A stretch of DNA of 12,390 bases, from assembly GCA_003535955.1 (NCBI GenBank), contig DPZM01000059.1, positions 1 to 12,390 on the forward strand. The letters are read 5' to 3'. Numbering within the stretch: the first letter of the stretch is position 1; each line of letters starts with the position of its first letter. The notes under the pieces are model-generated. The model was not told the origin of the DNA and searched no databases. It saw only the letters and a list, made by a program, of their open reading frames with translations. Shown here in pieces: positions 1 through 5,787 of this stretch. Both the position numbers and the translations under genes were made by a program. This stretch comes from Lachnospiraceae bacterium. GTDB taxonomy: Bacteria; Bacillota; Clostridia; Lachnospirales; Lachnospiraceae.

Positions 1-473
1 TGAGTAAGATCAATGTACTTGAAGGCAAGGTAGTGGCTAAGGAAGGGATGAAGGTTGCCATAGTTGCATCCCGTTTTAATGAGATCATCGTTAATAAGCT
101 TCTTTCGGGAGCGGTTGACGGACTTGTAAGGCATGGCGTGGAGGAGTCAAACATCACTGCGGCCTGGGTTCCGGGAGCGTTTGAGATACCGGTCATCGCC
201 GACAGGCTTGCTTCCACAGGTAAGTATGATGCCGTTATATGCGTGGGAGCCGTAATAAGGGGCGATACGACCCATTATGACTATGTGTGCAATGAAGTAT
301 CCAAGGGGGTTGCCCAGGTGGGGCTTAAGACAGGGATTCCGGTGCTCTTTGGGGTTATTACGACCGAAAATATCGAGCAGGCCATAGCCAGGGCAGGCAG
401 CAAGGGAGGCAACAAGGGGTATGATTGCGCCCTGTCTGCAATAGAGATGGTTAACCTTATGGCACAGATCTGA
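1..473 (+). CDS. ribH: 6,7-dimethyl-8-ribityllumazine synthase (5' end short by one base)
   Basis: RibH condenses 5-amino-6-ribitylamino-uracil with 3,4-dihydroxy-2-butanone 4-phosphate to give lumazine, the penultimate step of riboflavin synthesis. It normally forms cytoplasmic pentamers or 60-mer capsids. The reading frame is open to the left edge: the window begins with TG followed by AGT AAG ATC, so the start is almost certainly an ATG whose A lies one base outside. That gives 157 residues, the usual RibH length, and an N-terminus (MSKINVLEGK) typical of the family. A GTG at 33 would remove the conserved EGK segment and is not the start. Visible family motifs are SRFNE (24-28, substrate-binding Phe26), GAFEIP (59-64), GAVIRGDTTHYDY (83-95, acid-base His92) and RAGSKGGNKG (131-140, phosphate-binding Arg131). 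These correspond to Phe22, His88 and Arg127 of the B. subtilis enzyme. Other rib genes presumably lie upstream, outside the window. The stop is 2 nt before hemW. Confidence 0.96.
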   Translation, partial: SKINVLEGKVVAKEGMKVAIVASRFNEIIVNKLLSGAVDGLVRHGVEESNITAAWVPGAFEIPVIADRLASTGKYDAVICVGAVIRGDTTHYDYVCNEVSKGVAQVGLKTGIPVLFGVITTENIEQAIARAGSKGGNKGYDCALSAIEMVNLMAQI

Positions 474-475
474 AC

Positions 476-1711
476 ATGGGGACTGACAGAAAAAAACCTT
501 TGGGAATATATGTGCATATTCCCTTTTGCGTAAGAAAATGCAAATACTGTGACTTTGTATCCTTTCCAAGTGAGTCGGGAGACGGGGGTGAGTCGGGGGA
601 CGTATCTCTTGACTCACCTGCGTCAGCTTATGTGGATGCGGTTATAAAGGAGATAAAGGGGTACAGGGATAAATTCAGGTGCGCTGACACGGAGTACGAA
701 GTGAAGACCGTTTATATAGGCGGCGGTACTCCCAGTGTCATCGCACCTTTTTATATTGCAGGGATACTTGAATGCATAAAAGAGACCTTTGCAATCGATG
801 AAGATGCTGAGATAACGATAGAGGTTAATCCGGGAACGGTTGATGCTGATAAGTTAAAGACCTACAGAGAAGCCGGTATAAACAGGATAAGCATCGGCCT
901 TCAGTCGGTAAGTGACAATGAGCTAAAGGCATTGGGGAGGATACACGACTTTAATGACTTTATGAAGGCCTATAAGGATGCGGCGGCAGCAGGCTTTGGA
1001 AACATAAATGTTGATGTTATGACGGCCATACCTTATCAGACCATGGACTCGCTAAGGGTCACTCTCGATACGGTTACAGGCCTTAGTCCAAAACCTGTAC
1101 ATATCTCGGCATACAGCCTGATAATCGAAGAAGGCACGCCCTTTTATGAATTATATGCTAAGGAGCCGGAAGAAACGTCCACGCGGCACGGAAACGTCCC
1201 GCGGCTTCCCGATGAGGAAACGGAGCGGGCTATGTATCATTTCACGGCAGGCTATCTTAAAGAGCATGGGTATGAAAGGTATGAGATATCCAATTTCGCC
1301 ATACCGGGATATGAGAGCAGTCATAACAGCGCCTATTGGAGAAGGAGAGATTATACAGGCTTCGGACTCGCCGCTTCTTCGCTTGTAAACGGTATACGGT
1401 ATAAGAACACCCTGAAAATGGAGGATTACATAAAGGAACCTCTGTCACGGGAATTGTTTGAAGAAAGCATAGAACTTACCTGGGATGATGAGATGAGTGA
1501 ATATATGTTCCTGGGTCTTCGTATGAGTGAAGGAGTGAGGGCGGATGATTTCAAACGGGAATTCGGCACGGGGCTTATGAACCGGTACGGTGATGAGATA
1601 AAGCGTCTGATGGAAGAGGGGCTGCTTGCCCGGGATGATGCAAAGGGCAGATATTATCTGACCGATAAGGGAGTGGATTACGGGAATTACGTATTTTCCC
1701 GATTTGTGTGA
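476..1711 (+). CDS. hemW: HemW-type radical SAM protein (heme chaperone, formerly annotated coproporphyrinogen III oxidase-like)
   Basis: This is a 411-residue radical-SAM protein of the HemW/HemN family. The cluster-binding motif is CVRKCKYC (Cys18, Cys22, Cys25) followed by DF, the HemW form. HemN coproporphyrinogen dehydrogenases have a fourth Cys at that place. GGGTPS (82-87) and EVNPGT (116-121) are SAM-binding and family motifs, and SHNSAYW (282-288) is the HemW HN..YW signature. HemW proteins bind heme and are thought to hand it to target proteins, and they lack proven oxidase activity. The ATG is 2 nt after the ribH stop with no clear Shine-Dalgarno sequence, so translational coupling to ribH is likely. 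Two stretches look inserted relative to E. coli and B. subtilis HemW: residues about 32-50 (Ser/Gly/Asp/Glu-rich, just after the cluster motif) and about 230-243. Each is encoded by an imperfect direct repeat at the DNA level. Both preserve frame, so the gene appears intact. No terminator is evident after it. Confidence 0.93.
   Translation: MGTDRKKPLGIYVHIPFCVRKCKYCDFVSFPSESGDGGESGDVSLDSPASAYVDAVIKEIKGYRDKFRCADTEYEVKTVYIGGGTPSVIAPFYIAGILECIKETFAIDEDAEITIEVNPGTVDADKLKTYREAGINRISIGLQSVSDNELKALGRIHDFNDFMKAYKDAAAAGFGNINVDVMTAIPYQTMDSLRVTLDTVTGLSPKPVHISAYSLIIEEGTPFYELYAKEPEETSTRHGNVPRLPDEETERAMYHFTAGYLKEHGYERYEISNFAIPGYESSHNSAYWRRRDYTGFGLAASSLVNGIRYKNTLKMEDYIKEPLSRELFEESIELTWDDEMSEYMFLGLRMSEGVRADDFKREFGTGLMNRYGDEIKRLMEEGLLARDDAKGRYYLTDKGVDYGNYVFSRFV
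570..618. repeat. 18-bp tandem duplication plus inverted repeat inside hemW
   Basis: The unit GTGAGTCGGGAGAC at 570-583 recurs as GTGAGTCGGGGGAC at 588-601, an 18-bp period with one mismatch over 14 bases. GGTGAGTC (587-594) is the reverse complement of GACTCACC (611-618), so the second copy can form an 8-bp stem with a 16-nt loop. The period is a multiple of three and encodes the ESGDGG/ESGDVS part of HemW. It falls where HemW homologues have only a short linker. The structure looks like a small palindromic dispersed element captured in frame. That origin is inferred, but the repeats themselves are visible. Confidence 0.7.
1172..1208. repeat. Imperfect direct repeat inside hemW (GAAACGTCC-type)
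   Basis: GAAACGTCCACGCGGCAC at 1172-1189 is followed by GAAACGTCCCGCGGCTTC at 1191-1208. The two copies match through GAAACGTCC and CGCGGC, with a one-base offset. The segment encodes about 12 residues (EETSTRHGNVPR) absent from typical HemW proteins between the FYEL and LPDEE segments. The ACGTCC(C) core also appears, in the opposite orientation, in the 570-618 repeat, suggesting that both belong to one repeat family. Confidence 0.6.
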
Positions 1712-1731
1712 GTAAAGGAAAAATGTTAATG

Positions 1732-1760
1732 TTGCCGTTTGTATATATATTTGATATAAT
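1732..1760 (+). promoter_or_regulatory. Sigma-A promoter with extended -10 for the DUF5684-like gene
   Basis: The -35 is TTGCCG (1732-1737, 4 of 6 consensus). A 17-bp spacer separates it from a perfect -10 TATAAT (1755-1760). The TG of an extended -10 sits one base upstream (1752-1753). Transcription would begin near 1767, leaving a leader of about 47 nt that contains a strong Shine-Dalgarno sequence, GGGAGG (1798-1803). Confidence 0.7.
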
Positions 1761-1813
1761 TAGGAAACAAAACAGCCGTTTATCGGCGGAATTAATAGGG
1801 AGGTAGTGGTATT

Positions 1814-2185
1814 ATGGAATATGAAGCTATGGATGCAGTGAATGCCGGTATGTCGGCGGGATCGATCGTATTTTCTCTGGTAGTATTCGTACTGTCTATA
1901 GTTGCTTACTGGAGGATTTTCGAGAAGGCGGGAGAAGCCGGATGGAAGAGCATAATTCCCATTTACGATGTGTATATCTTATTTAAGATAGCCTGGGGCA
2001 AGGGGTGGATGTTCCTCCTGCTGCTCATTCCCGTAGTAAATATCGTTATATATATCATGATGCTTTATAAGCTTAATAAGGCTTTTGATAAGGGGGTAGG
2101 CTTCTTTATACTTCTTCTGCTCCTGCCAAACATCGGATATCTTATACTTGCATTTGACGGTTCCGAATATATCGGCCCGCAGTAG
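1814..2185 (+). CDS. Small integral membrane protein, DUF5684-like, function unknown
   Basis: This is a 123-residue hydrophobic protein with three evident membrane segments at about 15-34, 65-83 and 96-113. Between the first and second is an amphipathic stretch (38-62) with the pattern KAGEAGWKSIIPIYDVY. That pattern is characteristic of the small Firmicute/Actinobacteria membrane family I recognise as DUF5684, which has no established function. The family assignment is from memory of the motif. The protein has no signal-peptidase site, no enzyme motif and no long soluble domain. The start at 1814 is supported by GGGAGG ten bases upstream. The gene has its own promoter and is closed by a strong terminator, so it is probably monocistronic. 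Its neighbours, hemW and a c-di-GMP protein, give no clear functional hint. Confidence 0.82.
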   Translation: MEYEAMDAVNAGMSAGSIVFSLVVFVLSIVAYWRIFEKAGEAGWKSIIPIYDVYILFKIAWGKGWMFLLLLIPVVNIVIYIMMLYKLNKAFDKGVGFFILLLLLPNIGYLILAFDGSEYIGPQ

Positions 2186-2193
2186 GCAGTAAG

Positions 2194-2224
2194 AAAGACA
2201 GGGGATAGCCCCTGTCTTTTTTTT
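2194..2224 (+). terminator. Rho-independent terminator of the DUF5684-like gene
   Basis: A GC-rich perfect stem AAAGACAGGGG (2194-2204) pairs with CCCCTGTCTTT (2209-2219) around the 4-nt loop ATAG. An uninterrupted run of eight T residues ends at 2224. It begins 8 nt after the stop codon and is a textbook intrinsic terminator. Confidence 0.93.
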
Positions 2225-2236
2225 CTTAATTCACAT

Positions 2237-2265
2237 GGGAAGCATAGGCCAAAAGAACCGTTCCC
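2237..2265. repeat. Possible REP-like / dispersed palindromic fragment
   Basis: The segment starts GGGAAGCATAGG and ends AGAACCGTTCCC, so its ends form a 5-bp inverted repeat (GGGAA/TTCCC). The AAAAGAACCGTTCCC part resembles the GGGACGGTTCTTTT repeats that I remember as common in Firmicute intergenic regions. It sits between a terminator and a promoter, a typical site for such elements. Only one copy is visible here, so the repeat status is inferred. Confidence 0.35.
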
Positions 2266-2278
2266 TGCCCAAAAAAGG

Positions 2279-2307
2279 TTGTGATTGTGTTAATATTTAG
2301 GTATAAT
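2279..2307 (+). promoter_or_regulatory. Sigma-A promoter for the c-di-GMP gene pair
   Basis: The -35 is TTGTGA (2279-2284, 4 of 6), with a 17-bp spacer and a perfect -10 TATAAT (2302-2307). The start site would be near 2314, about 27 nt before the ATG at 2341. The ribosome binding site is the modest GGGGTGG (2330-2336). Confidence 0.65.
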
Positions 2308-2340
2308 TCAGCTATGGATGTTTTATAGTGGGGTGGCTAA

Positions 2341-5300
2341 ATGGACAGAATAAATGACAGCCTTGTTAAGCAGGCCATAGACCTTAACGATATCATTGTA
2401 TTTGAATACGATCTTAAGCGTGATCTTATCACGTTCTCGGATAATATCAATAAATATATCCCTGTTTCCAACAACATTTCAGCCTTTGTCGAGAATATCG
2501 CGGTAAGGGGTAAGATCCATGATGAGGATGTTAAGAAGGCTATATCCTTCTTTTCCCTGCCGCCGGAAGATGGCAAGGTCAGGATGGAGTATGTGCGCTT
2601 CCTCGACTTTTCGGGGGAGTTCTTCTGGTACCAGTTAAAGGGGCGGCGCGGAGGAGAAGACGGGTCCGATGGGGATGAGAATATCCTTTACGGTACCATG
2701 ACCTATATCGATGATGAACAGAAGCATAGCAACGAGGTGATGGAGAAGAACAGGGACAGTCTTACCCGCGTACTCAACAATGAAGCGTTAAATAAGTTTA
2801 CAGATGAGTATATAGGAACCGCACCCTCTGATTTTATTCCGAATCTTATCCTTGTGGATGTCGATGATTATGATGACTGGAAGGAAATAAACAGCAATAT
2901 AAGTGCGGAAGGAGTCCTTGTTGAGCTGGCCAGGATCCTAAAGCGGGCCTTCCGCGGCTCCGACCTTATAGGAAGAGTGGGAAGGGACCGGTTCGCCATA
3001 TTTATGAAGGGCATAAGGAGCGTGAATATCCTTGAGGAACGTGCCGCTTATGTGGGACAGACAGTCAGGGATGTCTGGAGGGAAATGGGTGCTGCCATAA
3101 CCGTTTCCATCGGTATCGCTGTCATGAACAGGAAGGGTGCCACTGCAGATACCCTTTATAAGAGAGCCCTTGCGGCACTTGATGATGCCAAGAGCGCGGG
3201 TAAGGATACATATGTAATGTATAACGAGAAGATGGAACGCATGGAGAAGTCCACAAATCCCATCCTCTCAACCAAGGAAATGGAGCTTGTCACCAATATC
3301 TTAGACCCCATGTGTTCGTGGGCCTATGCCGTTGATGAGGATTACCATATCCTTTACAGGAACGATATGTTAAAGGACAGGCTGGATGCGGATGAACCCG
3401 GTTTATGTTATGTACAGAACAAGGGTTATTCGGAACCCTGCCCGGACTGCCCGATAAAGAATATGGGTAAGGGAATATCTTCGTATGATTCCGAAATATA
3501 CTCCACATCTTTAAGAAGTGCGGTACAGTCGAGAACTACCAGGATAAGCTTAAGGAACGGCAAGAATATCTACCTCATCGCTTCCGTAAATGAGAATGTC
3601 AAGAAGCAGGAAGAGGAGATTAACGAGAGTAAGGCCAGAGTGCGTACATCCCTTATTGCTATGCAGGATGTCATATGGGATGTGGACCTTAAGAAGAATT
3701 CCTGTATAAGGATCAAGGAAGAAAATATCAAGAGCGTCATGGACAAGAGGATCAAAAACTACCAGATGCTCAGGGATTATTTCGCAGAGAATGTCGTATG
3801 CCCGGAGGATAAGGGCATCTTCCTTGAGGTCAGTGATCCCAAGTATATAAAACAGGCCAGACATCTTGGCAATTCAATCCTTTGTTCTGAGATAAGACTT
3901 AAGAATATAGAGGATGAATACGAATGGTATAATCTCTATTCGGTATTGAGTACAGACGGTACGATGCGTGTACTCATCATTCTCCTCAATGTAAACGAGT
4001 ATATAAAGCACCGGCTGGATAATATAGAGACCAAGGTCCGCTACGAGATAATGAAGCAGAAGAGCGACATCTTAAAGGAGATGGCCTTGTCAAACGAGCG
4101 GCATGAAAACGTAAATGAGATGACAGGCATCCTTGTCTACGAGTATTACGTTTCGGACGACAATTACTATGTATGTCCGATGTTCGATGAAATATTTGAT
4201 ATAAATGTCAGGAATCTGAGCGGGGCATGGAACATCATAAGCCAGCTTAAACCTTTTGAGGATGACAGGCTTGATTTTGATGCATATGTTGATAAGATAA
4301 AAAGCTCTAACCAGACACTTAAGACAACGGTACGCCTCTATAATAAAAATGGTGTGCCCGTATGGTATACGATAATAATCCAGCCCCTGCACGGCCTTAA
4401 CAACAAGCCGGTAAGGTATCTTGCAACCTTCCAGAATGTTGATGCCGAAATGAAGGTCAAGATGGAAATGGAATACCGGGCGGACTACGATTCCGTGACC
4501 GGTCTTTATAACGCCGAAGCCTTCTACAGGCAGGTGGAGAAGTACGTTCATCTTAATGAAGACAGGCAGATGGCCATAATATCCGTTGATATCGACAAGT
4601 TCAGGATAATCAACGACCGCTATGGCATAGATGCCGGCAACAAATGCTTAAGCCTGATGGGCCGGGAGTTAAAGCAGGTTCTTGGGGGGGATCTCATTGC
4701 ATGCAGATATCAGGCAGATGTGTTCAATCTCCTGTATGATTATGATACCGAGCAGGCCCTGCTTGATTTTATGACGGTATTGAGTGAGAAGATGAGAAAC
4801 AATCCGGAAGCACCGGCACCTATATCATTAGTGTACGGTATTTACAAGATAGTTGATGTGAACATGCCTGCAAGGCTCATGTGTGACAGGGCCAGGGCGG
4901 TAAAGAAACAGCTTAAGGGGACTGCAATAAGTAATTATGCCGTATATGATGATGTCATAAGGCTCAAGATGCGAGAGCAGGCCGAGATAGAAAATGAGAT
5001 GGAGAAGGCCCTCGCAAACGGTGAGTTTGAGATGTTCCTGCAGCCGCAGATCAATATAAAGACAGGTAAGATATGCGGTGCCGAGGCACTGGTAAGGTGG
5101 AGGCATCCGACCAAGGGAATTCTTGTTCCCGCAACTTTCCTGTCCCTCTTTGAGGACAATGGTTTCATCACAAGGCTCGATTCCTTTATGTGGGAGGAAG
5201 CCTGCAAGTATATTTTAAGGCTACAGAAACGGGGTATAATGCTTCCTGTTTCCGTGAATGTATCCAGGCGCCATATAGGCCAGACCGACATAGTTGAAGT

Positions 5301-5742
5301 CCTTACCGGTCTTGTTGAGAAATACGGCTTTGAGAACAGGTACCTTGAGATCGAGATTACCGAGAACCTTTTCATGGAGGATGTTACCGAACTCTTTGAG
5401 GAGATGGGTGAGTTAAAGTCGCGCGGCTTCAGGATACTGATGGATGATTTCGGTTCCGGATATTCGTCGTTAAATATGTTGAGGAAGGCGCCGATAGATA
5501 CTATGAAGATAGACCGCTTCTTTCTTGATGAGATCATGTCGACCGAGAGGGGTAAGATCATTGTGGAGTCGTCGGTACGCATGGCCAAGATGATAGGGCT
5601 TGATGTAATCGCCGAGGGAGTTGAGACTAAAGAGCAGCTTGATTTCCTCAATAGTATTGACTGTGATATCGCACAAGGTTATTATTATTCCAGACCGATA
5701 CCGGTCGGGGAGTTTGAGGAGTTTATCAAAGAGTATCTTTAG
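2341..5742 (+). CDS. Large cytoplasmic PAS/GGDEF/PAS/GGDEF/EAL protein, predicted c-di-GMP phosphodiesterase
   Basis: This 1133-residue protein has no membrane segment or signal peptide. In order it contains: a PAS-like N-terminus (about 10-125); a first GGDEF domain (about 138-298); PAS-like regions (about 310-420, 430-555 and 590-705); a second GGDEF domain (about 714-870); and an EAL domain (about 885-1133). The first GGDEF signature is GRDRF (214-218), lacking the second Gly and the catalytic acid. Its inhibitory-site motif RxxD (RGSD, 205-208) is in the correct register, five residues upstream. The second signature is QADVF (791-795) with no RxxD, although DIDKF (750-754) and ND (758-759) are kept. 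Neither domain should make c-di-GMP. The EAL catalytic set looks complete: E915-A-L, N973, E1005/E1008, DDFG (1035-1038), K1056, EGVET (1092-1096) and Q1112. Hydrolysis of c-di-GMP to pGpG is therefore the likely output, tuned by the PAS and dead GGDEF domains. The third-region PAS holds a Cys cluster (C356, C367, C370). The gene is followed after 45 nt by an HD-GYP relative. Confidence 0.93.
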   Translation: MDRINDSLVKQAIDLNDIIVFEYDLKRDLITFSDNINKYIPVSNNISAFVENIAVRGKIHDEDVKKAISFFSLPPEDGKVRMEYVRFLDFSGEFFWYQLKGRRGGEDGSDGDENILYGTMTYIDDEQKHSNEVMEKNRDSLTRVLNNEALNKFTDEYIGTAPSDFIPNLILVDVDDYDDWKEINSNISAEGVLVELARILKRAFRGSDLIGRVGRDRFAIFMKGIRSVNILEERAAYVGQTVRDVWREMGAAITVSIGIAVMNRKGATADTLYKRALAALDDAKSAGKDTYVMYNEKMERMEKSTNPILSTKEMELVTNILDPMCSWAYAVDEDYHILYRNDMLKDRLDADEPGLCYVQNKGYSEPCPDCPIKNMGKGISSYDSEIYSTSLRSAVQSRTTRISLRNGKNIYLIASVNENVKKQEEEINESKARVRTSLIAMQDVIWDVDLKKNSCIRIKEENIKSVMDKRIKNYQMLRDYFAENVVCPEDKGIFLEVSDPKYIKQARHLGNSILCSEIRLKNIEDEYEWYNLYSVLSTDGTMRVLIILLNVNEYIKHRLDNIETKVRYEIMKQKSDILKEMALSNERHENVNEMTGILVYEYYVSDDNYYVCPMFDEIFDINVRNLSGAWNIISQLKPFEDDRLDFDAYVDKIKSSNQTLKTTVRLYNKNGVPVWYTIIIQPLHGLNNKPVRYLATFQNVDAEMKVKMEMEYRADYDSVTGLYNAEAFYRQVEKYVHLNEDRQMAIISVDIDKFRIINDRYGIDAGNKCLSLMGRELKQVLGGDLIACRYQADVFNLLYDYDTEQALLDFMTVLSEKMRNNPEAPAPISLVYGIYKIVDVNMPARLMCDRARAVKKQLKGTAISNYAVYDDVIRLKMREQAEIENEMEKALANGEFEMFLQPQINIKTGKICGAEALVRWRHPTKGILVPATFLSLFEDNGFITRLDSFMWEEACKYILRLQKRGIMLPVSVNVSRRHIGQTDIVEVLTGLVEKYGFENRYLEIEITENLFMEDVTELFEEMGELKSRGFRILMDDFGSGYSSLNMLRKAPIDTMKIDRFFLDEIMSTERGKIIVESSVRMAKMIGLDVIAEGVETKEQLDFLNSIDCDIAQGYYYSRPIPVGEFEEFIKEYL

Positions 5743-5787
5743 GGAGAAACGGGGAAATAATTGAGGGAGAGATAAGGGGAGTAAGGG

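Noticed and set aside
33..35. GTG at 33 as the ribH start
   Set aside because: The frame stays open to the window edge and encodes the conserved RibH N-terminus. The first two bases are the TG of an ATG, so the longer form is right.
147..617. Minus-strand open frame opposite ribH/hemW
   Set aside because: It is a shadow of conserved coding sequence on the other strand with no motif.
1775..1787. GCCG-TTTAT-CGGC mini-hairpin as a hemW terminator
   Set aside because: Only a 4-bp stem without a T tract, and it lies downstream of the next gene's promoter, in that gene's leader.
4935..5651. Minus-strand open frame of 238 codons opposite the EAL domain
   Set aside because: It lies wholly antisense to strongly conserved EAL sequence, has Ser/Ile-rich low-information content, and shows no recognisable motif or ribosome binding site.
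5743..5787. Promoter or terminator between the GGDEF/EAL and HD-GYP-like genes
   Set aside because: The 45-nt G/A-rich gap contains only ribosome-binding sequence. No -10/-35 pair and no hairpin.
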